Below, piece by piece: positions 34,219-45,600 of a stretch of 64,000 nucleotides of DNA. Position numbers and translations under genes: made by a program. Numbering within the stretch: position 1 is the stretch's first letter; each line of letters starts with the position of its first letter. The DNA is taken from contig CM057465.1 of assembly GCA_030035585.1 (NCBI GenBank), forward strand, positions 31,948,001 to 32,012,000, written 5' to 3'. The notes under the pieces were generated by a model, which was not told where the DNA came from, searched no databases, and worked only from the letters and a program-made list of their open reading frames with translations. The DNA is from Dugong dugon (Eukaryota; Chordata; Mammalia; Sirenia; Dugongidae).

Positions 34219-34405
34219 TTGGTAGGTAAAACGGAGCCCTGGTGGCACAGTGGTTAAGAGCTACAGCTGCTAACAAAAAGGTCAGCAGTTCGAATCCATC
34301 AGCCGCTCCTTGGAAATACTATGAGGCAGTTCTACTCTGGTCTACAGGGTCGCTATGAGTTGGAATCGACTCGACAGCAGTGGGCTTGGTTTTTGGTAGG
34401 TAAAA
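34219..34405 (+). mobile_element. AfroSINE with perfect 13-bp TSD
   Basis: 34232-34392, head ggagccctggtggcacagtg, tail gacagcagtgggcttggttt. ttggtaggtaaaa is found at 34219-34231 and 34393-34405. Confidence 0.95.
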
Positions 34406-35945
34406 TAAAATTACAGTGTTTGATCGTTTTTTTTACCACAAACATAATGCTATGTTCATCGGCAAGTACTGCTATGGTTTTATAGTTTCTCATCAAACGT
34501 TGGCCCAATTTCTTCAAAGAGCATCAAAATCCCTTTTTGGCTTAATTCTCTCCAATATCTATCTAGGAAAGAATGAGTCAGCATACTCAGTTCAGCTTTT
34601 CTGCCTCAATTCCAACTCAGCAGTTTGAGGACATCACTTGTCTGGCAATGCAAATATTTTGCAGATGGCATTTTTTCTTATAACAGTTATGTCACATTGC
34701 ATTTCATGACATGAGTGTGAAAATCTTTTTGATGAACGTTGTACTAAAAAAATATAGAGAGAGTCTTGGCTTTTACAACTGGGAAATTGAAAATCAATAT
34801 CACCTTTTCTCTGTCTACCAGGATATTAGCATATGAGATGCAACTGATGAATGCCCAATGCCCAGTAACTCAATGAATCAAAGATGTAATTTAAAGAAAA
34901 GGAAATCTTTATCCAATCATTAACAAAGGTAACAATGTGGAAAAGTTGGAGTAACTCTATGTTAGTGTATGTTGCTATGAGTGTGTGTTACAGATGTGAA
35001 ATTAATTTGTGGTTTTCCCACCTACTCTACTCCTTGTATTAATCATGTTAACTTGACAAATAAGTAAATCCTGAGTCTACAAATTCCATTCACAAATCAA
35101 GACTATATTTAAGCTATGTCTCATTATTTCTTAGCCTTCTTAATAATATCACACACTTGCCACCCCTCCAAAAAATGTTTGGTAATGTGGTGAAAAACAA
35201 GAAAATATATACCATTGAAAACGTGAAAGAAAGTTTCAGGTTCGAGTGAAACTTCATCTGAGGAGAACAATTTTCTTTGCCAGTCTTCTATGAAACCACA
35301 TGTATCATAAAACAATAACTAGATGTGCCATGTCTGTCTATAGATATTCTAGTTCAATGAATGTTCATATCAGGCATCCTCGATCTTCATTAGTACTTTA
35401 CACTTATAAACTGAATATCCAATATTTGTTTTCCTGTATGTTTTGAACTGTGTCCTAGAATTTAAAGTATTCTTTGAAAAGTATTTTAATTACCTGCTTA
35501 GAAACAAAAAGTCTAGTATAATTAACTGATAACCTAAAGAAGAGGATAAATAAATTTAAATATGTGCATTTAAATTTAACGATCGTAATCATTAAATTTG
35601 GGAAAAAAAAATTCAGATGTTTCCTACTCATACCCTGGGCATCTTAACCAACAACTGCAACCCAAGATTGTTGGGACAAATCAGCAAGGATTTCTGATTT
35701 ATTCAACCCACAATTAGTGCTTTTCAAACACTGAATGTGAACATCTTTAAGTTGGGCAAGGACTCTCTAGTTTGCCTCATTGCCCACCCCTCCCTGTTAT
35801 CTTACTATAAGCCCATTGCCTGTTACTTGTCTGATCCATGAAAGCATTTGCATGTATGACCTCTAATCTAAATAGACATGCTGCACCTCTAGCTAGAGTC
35901 TATGATGTTCCCTTCCACAAAATGCCTATTCCTATATAGGTTTTA
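34406..35945. other. No recognisable gene or repeat
   Basis: AT-rich sequence with no ORF of note and no landmark repeat. Confidence 0.4.
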
Positions 35946-36259
35946 TGAGGGCAGCGGTGGTTCAGTGGTAGAATTCTCACCTTCCATACAGGAGACTCAA
36001 GTTTGATCCTGGCCAATGCACCTCATGCACAGCTACCACCCATCATTGGAGGTTTGCACATTGCTATGATCTGAACAAATTTCAGCAGAGCTTCTAGATT
36101 AAGACAAACGAGGAAGAAATGTCTGGTGATCTACTTACAAAAATTAGCCAGTGAAAACCCTGTGGATCACCCAACCCAGGACCAGGCAGCATTGCATTCC
36201 ACTGTGCATGGAGTACCCATAAGTTGGGGCCAACCTGATGGCAGCTAACAACAACAACA
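35946..36259 (+). mobile_element. tRNA-Gly-headed SINE with RTE tail
   Basis: The tRNA-Gly-like head is at 35951-36020 (A box tggttcagtgg; B-box region agtttgatcctgg; end ccaatgca). It is followed by the same body as 24926 (tcatgcacagctaccaccca), the agccagtgaaaaccctgtgg block and an RTE-type tail ending ctaacaacaacaac. A second independent copy confirms this is a dispersed family. Confidence 0.9.
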
Positions 36260-36699
36260 TACAGACTTTATCAACTAATAGAACACAAAGTAATTACCTA
36301 TAATTTAAAAAAAAAGAGAAAAAAATTCAGAAACTCACTCTGTCTCAATAATGTAGATGACTCAGAAAAAAAAAATAACCTCAATTATCACTGCTTAACA
36401 GTTAACCTCACTTTTCACTACACTCCCATTGTCTAACATTAACATAGTTTAAAGTCTCTAGTAGTAGAATAAAGTAATAGTTTTGTGAAATATATAATAC
36501 TCTTACATGTTTGCAAAGCTAGGTCTCCAGGCTAGAACCATTACCACCACCACCAACTGATTCACTGGCAGATGCTTATTAATACACAAATGGCAAGGCT
36601 ATTCTTAAGAGTTCCTTGATGACCACAGATCGACCGAGTTGATCTTTCCTCTAAGCACCATCAATATGTGCATAAATTTTCAGATTATATTGTAGTTAT
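36260..36699. other. No recognisable gene or repeat
   Basis: AT-rich. Short A-runs lie near 36307-36330 and 36366-36376. Confidence 0.4.
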
Positions 36700-36830
36700 T
36701 TAATTGCACAACTATCCCTTTACTAGACCATGAGCTCCATCAAAGCAGGAACATCCCAAATGCTTTGGGCAATACACGGGACATAGCAAATACTCAACAA
36801 AATATTTTTTAGAAGAAAGAATAAATTGTT
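36700..36830 (+). mobile_element. L2 3' end fragment
   Basis: tactagaccatgagctccat, aagcaggaacatcccaaat, then cacgggacatagcaaatact and caacaaaata follow the order of an L2 3' terminus. Confidence 0.7.
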
Positions 36831-36889
36831 GCATAAATGATGGCCTCAATTTTCCAATTCACTTTAAAAATCAGTCTAACAACAAGTTT

Positions 36890-37130
36890 AGGAAAAATTG
36901 ATTCTGAAACCAAACAGACTGGGTTCTAATCCTGGTTCAGCCAAAAACTATCTGTGTGAACATGGATAAGTTACTTAAACTTGCTGTCCTCAAGTGCCTC
37001 ATCTGCAAAATGAATGTAAAAAAGTATCTTCTTCGCAGGATCATTTCAAAGCCTAACTGGGTAAATATATTTTTGAAACTTAGAGAAGTTCCTGACACGT
37101 AGAAATGTTTAACAAATGCTATTTTTATCA
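36890..37130 (+). mobile_element. MIR
   Basis: acagactgggttctaatcct, tggataagttacttaaactt, tgcctcatctgcaaaatgaa and a ttcctgacacgtagaaatg end give a nearly complete plus-strand MIR. Confidence 0.78.
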
Positions 37131-38069
37131 CTAAATTGAAGGATAGAAATAATGTAGTTTTATGGGCACCACAAACCTATCATTCAGAAGGGGAAATGAA
37201 TGAAACTGTATAATCTTCATATTTTCTTGCTTTTTAACAGAAGTTTAATAGTCTTAGAAAGTCTTACTGGCCAGGCATACCTTTACATATACTATGAAAC
37301 AGCCTTTAGAAAGAAAAGATTACATGACCATACTATTCTAATCAAGATATTATATTTATGTTTCATATAAATAATATATCTTTTATGCATTCACTTTTAA
37401 TAAATAATGTGCTTCTGATATCAACTATACTTCATTTATTAGATTTGTCTTTATGTGGTTGCAAGAGTAAAACATATCTTATAATAAGAACTCAGCTATG
37501 TAAAACATTTTCAAAACCCTACAGTAAAATGTAGATGCAGAATTAATCTTCTATGCACTTGTGGCTCTTAAATTAACACTCTGAATATCTGTTTCCATCA
37601 GTACGGTGGATTATATGTCCTAAATGATCCTCCTCACTGAAGCACTAAAATTATACACTCACACACACACACGCACGTATACAAATTACTTTAAACCCAT
37701 CACTGAGCTCAAATTAAACAGGAAATAAGTGCTCTTGAAGCTAAGTGAGTATCAAAGATGACTTTCACCTTGACAATTTCTGCCTGAAGCCCACAGACTT
37801 TGAACTTCCACTTTGATAAATGAGCAGACTGAGAGGGACAAGCTAGGAAAAGCCCAAGGCCCTCACAGTGCTGGGAGACTCACAAGAGAGCCCTGAATAG
37901 AAGAATAAATACAGGAAAAATAAGCTCTTCCATATGAAATGGTGCATCAAATTTGACTATCTGGACCTTGTTTATGGGTAAAGAGAAAAATAAAAAATCT
38001 TTCCTGAGAATTTGTAACCACACACTATTCGTTACACAGATTTTCAGCTAAAATTCATACTATCAGTAT
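37131..38069. other. No gene; (CA)n simple repeat
   Basis: AT-rich. A short acacacacacacac run lies at about 37655-37676. Nothing else is supported. Confidence 0.4.
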
Positions 38070-38651
38070 GGTACTTTTATGGACTGAACTATGTTCCCCA
38101 AAAATGTGTTGAAATTCTAACCCCTGTACCTGTGGATGGAGCCCTGGTGGCCTAGTGGTTAAGAGTTTGGCTGCTAACCAAAAGGTGGGCAGTTCAAATC
38201 CACCAGTTGCTCCTTGGAAACCCTATGGGAAAGTTCTACTCTATCCTGCAGGGTCGCTATGAGTCAGAATTGACTTCATGAAAGCAAGGGGTTTGGTTTT
38301 GGTTTTATACCTGTGGAGATAATCCCATTTAGGAAGAGGGATTTCCTTGTTATGTTAATGACACCACTTCAGTGTAGGGTGTATCTTAAACCTAATCACT
38401 TTTGAGATATAAAAACAGCAAATGAGGCACAGAAGCAAACAAGCACAAATGGGGGAAGATAGAAGCTACTTGGAGATCTCCATGAGATGAAGATTTTTCC
38501 CCAGAGTGGACAGAGAGAGGCTTCCCCTAGAGCCTTCACCTGAATTTGGATTTGTAGCCTCCTAAACTGTGAGAGAATAAATATCTGTTTGTTAAGGCCA
38601 TCCATTTGTGGTATTTCTGTTACAGTAGCACTGAGAAACTAAGACAGGTAC
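38070..38651 (+). mobile_element. MaLR-type LTR with 5-bp TSD, containing an AfroSINE
   Basis: The LTR is 38075-38646, flanked by ggtac at 38070-38074 and 38647-38651. It starts ttttatggactgaactatgt and ends with a tagcactgagaaactaagaca run. It carries a TATA-like gagatataaaaacagc and a gagaataaatatctg polyadenylation-like block. Its ends resemble those of 20418 and 26519 but the middle differs, so it is a related but distinct family. Confidence 0.85.
38127..38317 (+). mobile_element. AfroSINE inside the LTR, with TSD
   Basis: 38137-38307 with tacctgtgga at 38127-38136 and 38308-38317. Head ggagccctggtggcctagtg, tail ggggtttggttttggtttta. Confidence 0.94.
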
Positions 38652-38659
38652 TAAGGTCT

Positions 38660-39500
38660 TCAAGTGGAGATTTTAATCTAAAGGTGTCCTTGGTGGGTGG
38701 CACTACCAGAAAACTGACAGAAGCAAGTGTAAATTCTCTCTGAGATAACTCAACTTCAAACCAGACCTCGAAGAATTCCCACAGATAAAAATTCCAAGAG
38801 AAATTAACAGCACATGGCCAACACTCACAATCTGCATAAAAACCAAGTCACCATCATTGCAAACAAGCAGAATGTAATAGAAGATACATAGATAGATAGA
38901 TAGAAAATACAAATATTAAAACAGACAACAAATAATGAAATCTTCATACACTTGTTTAGTACATTTAAAGCAATTAAAGTGGTATTTGATAATACGACTA
39001 GGAATCGAGCAGATTTGCAAAAGAATCAAATGGAACTTACAGAAATTTAAAAAATATAATAATTAAGACAAGAAACTTATTTAATAGATCAACTAAAAGG
39101 TTAAGCATAGTTGGAGAAAATTAGTGCATTAAATAAACATCTGAGATGCTATCCAGAATGTATTGAAAAGGTTCAAAGAGAAAGATAAGATGAAAAAGAG
39201 AATATGAAACACAGAGGTAGTAGAAGGAAGTCAATTGTACAATTATTGGTCAAAAAGCATCCAATAAAGAAAATCGAAAGCAAATGTTATTTAAAGAGAT
39301 AATGCCAAATACTTTCCCAGGACAATGGCTGAAAGACTTAATCATCAGATCCAGGAAGCTCAGTGAATCGAGGCAAAATCGATAAAAAGAAATACACACC
39401 TAAACACATCATAGTAAGATAAAGATTACCAAAATAAAAGGGAATATCTTAAAAGCAGCAAAAAAGAAGACACTAATAACCTTCAAAAGAATGACGATTA
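38660..39500 (+). mobile_element. Old L1M 5' region and ORF1 remnant, left part
   Basis: agcagcaaaaaagaagacac, catcagatccaggaagctca and acctaaacacatcatagtaa are ORF1 landmarks of an old L1. A short (gata)n run lies near 38888-38905. The copy is cut at 39513 by the full-length L1 and continues after 47628. Confidence 0.72.
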
Positions 39501-39513
39501 AAATAATTGTTGA
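39501..39513 (+). repeat. Target-site duplication of L1 copy 2, left
   Basis: aaataattgttga, repeated perfectly at 47616-47628. Confidence 0.93.
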
Positions 39514-41152
39514 GACTTCGGGCAAAATGGCGCTCTACACAGAAGCACCAAGCTGTCCCTCCACAGCAAAGATCCGAAAAACTAAGCCAAACAGAGAAAA
39601 CAGCAATCCTGAAACCCTAAAACATCAAACGAAGAGATAAAGAACTCAGCCAAAAACCAAATGGAGTGAGAAAATTGACAGATATTGGAGAGCGAAGAAA
39701 CATTCATGCAGAGGTCCCCTATCAACTAACACAGCACGGAACCACCATCTTGAACTCTTATCGGAGACCAGCAAACAGGGTACAAAAAAGCATCTTCACG
39801 GAGCTTCCAGCAGGAGACAAAACAACTGGTAATTTGAGACATACGCTTTGCCACCTCCCACCCTTCTTCACCCCCACCAGGCCTCCTCTGCTTCCCACGG
39901 CCACAATCTCTTGTCCAGAAAGCACCAGCTGCTTGGATTCCACCCACCCGAACGGGCTGGCTCTCTGAGTGCCATTTTTTGGCTGCTGGTGTTGCTTTTT
40001 TCCACTTATTTTGATATCTTCCTTACCTCTCACCACCACCCCCTCCTTTCACTCAAATACCTGGCTCCGTGTGCCAGCTTTGCTTCTTCCTGAGGGACTA
40101 CAGAGCTCTGTTCGAGTGTGGAGCTGCTTCCCGGTCTAGGCTGCCACGCTGGTGGGATCCCAGGGCTTTTGTTCATTTGTTTGTTTTGAATTGTTTGTTT
40201 GTTTTCTTTTCCTTTAGTTGAGTTGGGAGCCCATTCTGGCCAGGCGGTGCTGCGTGACTTGGAACCTACCCTCTCAGCTTGCACAGACCTGCAGAGGGAT
40301 CCCTGAGAGCATTTTTTTCTCCTTTGGGATTTTTTTTTTTTTCCCTGATTTTTGGGGGCTCTTCTTCTTCTTTTTTTGATTTGTTTTGTTTTCTTTTCCC
40401 TCTATTTCCCTTTTTGTCTTTCTTCATTACTCAGTTTCTCATCTCTCTATATGTTCTTTCTCTTTCTGTTCCCTGAATACATGGCATTGTATACCTCTAC
40501 ACCTTCTAGCCAGGCTGTACTGCAACACCTGAGAACAAATTCCCCAGACCTCATAGCTGCACCAGTGGGATCACTGTGAACTTTGATGTTCTTTTCCCTT
40601 TCTGATTTTTATTTATTCATTCTTTTCTTTGTTTTTCTTCTTCTTCCCCTTTTTGTTTTTCTCCATTTCATAGTCTCTCATCTCTCCACTCCAACAACAA
40701 GCTACCCTAACATTCTTTTTTGTTTGTTTGTATGTTTTTGGCTGCTGTTCCTCTCTCCTGTCTCCCATATCCATCTTAGCTCCACACATAAGAATCTCCC
40801 CACTACATCCTGCCTACCTGCAGCATGTGCTTAAATCACACCACCAAACAGCACAAGCACAGCCTACTGGAACCTGCCGTGCACTAACTAACGACCCACC
40901 ATGGTGGCTGTAGTAAGTGCTACAAACAAACCATCCCAGTAAATCCTCTTCAGCTAGACCTGCCCTGCAGTACCATATCTGAGTGACTGACCCTGCCAAT
41001 TGGAGGAGGAGGTGAAAAGTATTGTGCCCACAGATGAGCAAACAACAAAGAACACACAGCCCCCCTGCTCAGACATAGCTAAATTTAAAAAAAAAAAAAA
41101 AAGGATGAAACAAACAAATCTACAATCAATAAACGAGACAAATAACTACTGA
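39514..41152 (+). promoter_or_regulatory. L1 copy 2 5' UTR / promoter region
   Basis: About 1.64 kb, longer than the human L1 5' UTR. It starts gacttcgggcaaaatggcgc and has a YY1-like core 10 bases in. The central part (40170-40740) is T/C-rich with several imperfectly repeated T-runs. Short runs of Phe-rich open frames there are composition artefacts. A poly-A tract (41084-41102) precedes ORF1. Promoter function is inferred from position. Confidence 0.8.
39522..39532 (+). promoter_or_regulatory. YY1-like site at the L1 start
   Basis: gcaaaatggcg contains the AAnATGGC core and lies about 10 bases after the element's first base. Human L1 has a YY1 site (caagatggc) at a similar position, known to direct correct start-site choice. 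The function here is inferred. Confidence 0.6.
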
Positions 41153-42202
41153 ATGCCCCAAAGACAGCAGATAATATCAAAACATTTACAAAAACAGGAC
41201 AGGATGGTTCCAGTAGGCATCCAAAATAAAACACCAGATGACTTTCCGGTGGAAGAAAAGGCACTAGAACTACCTGCTAGGGAATTCAAATCTCTAATAC
41301 TCAGAATTCTCCAAGAGCTGAAGCAAAAAGCAGACAAAAATGAGGAAAAAATAGACAAATTCATGGAAAATACAGACAAAAAATTGGAAGAATTCAGGAA
41401 AATAATGCAGAAACAAAATGCCAAAATAAATTCACAACTAGAAATTATACAGAAACAACAATTAGAAATCCAAAAGATAAACAACAAGATTTCAGAAATG
41501 GACGGTGTCATAGAAGGGCTGAGAAGCAGATATGAAATGGTGGAAGACAGAATCAGTGGAATTAAAGACAAACACTTGGATACAACACTGTTTCAGGAAA
41601 ACTCAGAAAAAAGAACAAAGAAAAATGAAGAGACCCTGAGAGTTATATGGGATACAATCAAAAGCAAAAATTTGCAAGTGATTGGAGTTCCAGAACAGGG
41701 GGAGAAAACAGAAAAAACAGAGAGGACGATTGAAGAACTACTGACAGAAAACTTCCCCAATATCATGAAAGATGAAAAGCTCTCCATCCAAGAAGCTCAA
41801 CGAACCCCGTACAGGATAGACCCCAAAAGAAAATCACCAAGGCATATCATAATCACACTCGCAAAAACCAAAAACAAACAAAGAATCCTGAGAGCAGCTC
41901 GTGAAAAACAAGAAGTCACATGCAGAGGAGAAACAATAAGACTAAGCTCAGATTATTTGGCAGAAACCATGCAGGCAAGAAGGCAATGGGATGACATATA
42001 TAAAATCTTGAAAGAAAAAAATTGCCAGCCAAGAATAATATATCCTGCAAAACTCTCATTCAAATATGATAGTGAAATTAGGTCATTTCCAGATAAACAG
42101 AAATTAAGGGAATATGTAAAAGTCAAACAAAACTTACAAGAATTATTAAAGGGAGTTCTTCGATCTGAGAACAAACAACTTCAGCTCACAAACACAATCT
42201 AG
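41153..42202 (+). CDS. L1 ORF1p, intact
   Basis: The frame encodes 349 residues, about the size of human ORF1p (338). ORF1p is a trimeric RNA-binding chaperone that coats L1 RNA in cytoplasmic ribonucleoprotein particles. Residues about 45-140 form a long heptad-rich coiled coil (QELKQKADKNEEKIDKF region). Residues about 172-265 form the RRM (NLQVIGVPEQ, then EAQRTPYRIDPKRKSPRHI and LRAAREKQEV). Residues about 266-335 are the C-terminal domain (LAETMQARRQWDDIYKILKE, then QPRIIYPAKLSF). The start was chosen as the first ATG of the frame, just after an upstream stop. No disruption was seen. It could equally be neutral and intact by chance or youth; no expression is implied. Confidence 0.95.
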   Translation: MPQRQQIISKHLQKQDRMVPVGIQNKTPDDFPVEEKALELPAREFKSLILRILQELKQKADKNEEKIDKFMENTDKKLEEFRKIMQKQNAKINSQLEIIQKQQLEIQKINNKISEMDGVIEGLRSRYEMVEDRISGIKDKHLDTTLFQENSEKRTKKNEETLRVIWDTIKSKNLQVIGVPEQGEKTEKTERTIEELLTENFPNIMKDEKLSIQEAQRTPYRIDPKRKSPRHIIITLAKTKNKQRILRAAREKQEVTCRGETIRLSSDYLAETMQARRQWDDIYKILKEKNCQPRIIYPAKLSFKYDSEIRSFPDKQKLREYVKVKQNLQELLKGVLRSENKQLQLTNTI

Positions 42203-42626
42203 GACACAGGATTGTACCAGCCAGATACCAATCTAGGAAATGAACTCTAGAGAACTATCCAAAACCAGAAGAAATACAACAGGGAATCAGAGCAGTTAAT
42301 CAGTGAATGACAACAACATCAAAACAATAAAAGGGGGAATAAACGGCATAGGTATAGAACTTTCTAATGGAGAAGAAGGCAAGGCAATACCAAGTAATGG
42401 TAGACTGCTTCAAAGTTAGAAAGATAAGGGTGAAATTCATGGTAACCAAAAAGAAAGTTAACAAACGTACTCATAAAAAAAAAGAGGAAAAACATAAAGT
42501 CTTAGCAAAAACAAAACCTACAAAAACAAAAGAAATGAAAAAAAAATTCCACAAAAAAAGTAACTCAGCACAGGAGAGTAAGAAGAACAAACAAAACGTC
42601 AGCATCACAGAAAAAAGCATTACAAA
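42203..42626 (+). other. L1 inter-ORF region
   Basis: About 420 bases of A-rich sequence between ORF1 and ORF2. An 87-codon Lys-rich frame at 42367-42630 is open here. It has no recognised homologue and I think its composition alone explains it. Confidence 0.7.
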
Positions 42627-45600
42627 ATGAAAGCAACAAACTCACATCTATCAATAATTACACTGAATGTAAATGGACTCAATGCACCCATAAAGAGATG
42701 GAGAGCAACAGAATAGATAAGAAAACAGTATCCATCAATATGCTGTCTACATAAGACACACCTTAGAAACAAAGATGTGAATTTATTAAAAGTCAAAGGT
42801 TGGAAAAAAATATATCAAGCTAACAACTACAAAAAGAGCAGGAATGGCAATACTAATCTCAGATAAAATAGACTTTAAAACAAAATCCACCATAAAAGAC
42901 GAAGAAGGATACTATATAATGATTAAGGGGACGATCCATCATGAAGACATAACCATAATAAACATCTACGCACCCAGTGACAGGGCTCCAACATCCATAA
43001 AACAAACTCTAACAACACTGAAAAGAGAAATTGACAGTTCCACAATAATAGTAGAATACTTCAACACACCACTCTCAGTAAAGGACAGAACATCTAAGAA
43101 GAAACTCAGCAAAGATACAGAAGACCTAAAGGCCACAGTCAGCCAACTTGACCTCATAGACATATATAGAACACTCCATCCAACTACTGCAAAGTACACA
43201 TTCTTTTCCAATGGTCATGGAACGTTCTCCAGCATAGACCACATCTTAGGCCACAGAGCAATCCTCAACAAGATCCAAAACGTTGAGATAATTCAAAGTG
43301 TCTTCTCTGACCACAATGCCATCAAGGTAGAAATTAACAACAGAAAGAGCAAGGAAAAAAATCAAGTACATGGAAACTGAATAATACCCCGCTTACACAT
43401 CACTGGGTAATAGAAGAAATCAGAGATGGAATCAAAAAATTCCTAGAATCGAATGAGAATGAAAACACATCATACCAAAACCTTTGGGACACAGCAAAGG
43501 CAGTCCTCAGAGGACAATTTATAGCAATAGATGCATATATCAAAAAAGAAGAAAGGGACAAAATCAAAACATTAACTACAGAACTCAAACAAATAGAAAG
43601 AGAACAGCAAAAAAAAAAAGCCCACAGCCACTGGAAGAAAGGAAATAGTAAAGATCAGAGCAGAAATCAATGAAATGGAGAACAGAAAAACAATAGAAAG
43701 AATCAACAAAACCAAAAGTTGGTTCTTTGAAAGAATCAACAAAATTGAAAAATCACTGGCCAGACTGACAAAAGAAATACAGGAGAGGACGCAAATAACC
43801 CAAACAAGAAATGAAATGGGGGACATTACAACATACCCAACTGAAATAAAACAGATTATAACAGAATATTATGAAAAACTATACTCCAACAAATTGGAAA
43901 ACCTAGAGGAAATGGATAAATTTCTAGAAACTCATGGCCTACCCAAACGACAACAAAGTGATGCTGAAAATCTGAACAGACCCATAACAAGAGAAGAGAT
44001 TGAAAAGGTAATAAAAGAACTCCCAACCAAAAAATCCCTGGCCCAGATGGCTTCACTGGAGAATTCTACAAAACATTCAGAGAAGAGCTCGTACCAGTAC
44101 TACTCAAGCTATTTCAGAGCATAGAAGAGGAAGCAACACTTCCAAATTCATTCTATGAAGCCAGCATAATGCTGATAACAAAACCAGGCAAAGACATCAC
44201 AAAAAAAGAAAATTACAGACCAATATCTCTCATGAATATAGACGCAAAAATTCTGAACAAAATTCTAGCCAATAGAATTCAGCATCATATCAAAAAAATA
44301 ATACACCACGACCAAGTAGGAGTCATACCAGGTATGCAACGATGGTTCAACATTAGGAAATCAATGAACGTAATCCACCACATAAATAAAAGGAAAGAAA
44401 AGAATCACATGATCATCTCAATTGACACAGAAAAGGCATTTGACAAAGTCCAACACCCATTCCTGATAAAAACTCTCAATAAAATAGGTATAGAAGGGAA
44501 AATTCTCAACATAATCAAGGGCATCTATGCAAAACCAATGGCTAAGATCATTCTTAATGGAGAGAGGCTGAAAACATTCCCCTTGAAAACATGAACAAGA
44601 CAAGGATGCCCCCCTTTATCACCACTCCTATTTTAACTCTGTGCTTGAAGTTCTAGCTAGAGCAATAAGGCAAGAAAAAGAAATAAAGGGCATCCAAATT
44701 GGTAATGAAGAAGTTAAACTGTCCCTGTTGGCAGATGATATGATACTATACATAGAAAACCCTAAAGACTCCACGAGAAATCTACTGGAACTAACAGAAA
44801 GATTCATCAGAGTAGCAGGATACAAGATAAACATTCAAAAATCAGTTGGATTCTTATACACCAATAAGGAGAACGATGAAAAGGAAATCAGGAAAACAAT
44901 ACCATTTATAATAGCCCCTAAAAAGATAAAATACTTAGGAATAAATCTAACCAGGGATGTAAAAGACCTATACAAAGAAAACTACAAAACACTACTGCAA
45001 GAAACCCAAAGGGAACTATGTAAATGCAAAAACATACCATGCTCATGGATAGGTAGACTCAACATTGTGAAAATGACACTTCTACCCAAAGCAATTCACA
45101 AATACAACACAATCCCAATCCAAATACCAACAACATTCTTCAAAGAGATGGAAAAACGTATCATTAACTTTATATGGAAAGGGAAGAAGCCCGATAAGTA
45201 AAGCACTACTGAAGAAGAAGAATAAAGTTGCCTCACACTACCTGATTTCAGAACCGACTATACAGCTACGGTAGTCAAAACGGCCTGGTACTGGTACAAC
45301 AACAGATACATTGACCAATGGAACAGAATTGAGAACCCAGATGTAAATCCATCCACCTATGGTTACCTGATCTTCAACAAGGGCCCAAAGTCCATCAAAT
45401 GGAGGAAAAGACATTCCTTTTAACAAATGGTGCTGGCAAAACTGGATATCCGTCTGCAAAACAATGCGACAGGACCCATATCTCACGCCGTATACAAAAA
45501 CTACTTCAAAATGGATCAAATACCTGAATATAAACCCTAAAACTATAAAGTTCACAGAAGAAAAAATAAGACCAAACTACAGGCCTTAATACACGGCATT

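Noticed and set aside
40279-40834. Phe/Leu-rich frames suggesting membrane peptides
   Set aside because: They come from the T-rich L1 5' UTR in several overlapping frames.
41146-41571. A 141-codon minus-strand frame opposite L1 ORF1
   Set aside because: It lies antisense to a well-supported ORF1 and has no family match; it is a shadow of the real frame.
42367-42630. A Lys-rich third ORF between L1 ORF1 and ORF2
   Set aside because: A-rich composition explains it; there is no counterpart in other L1s that I know of.
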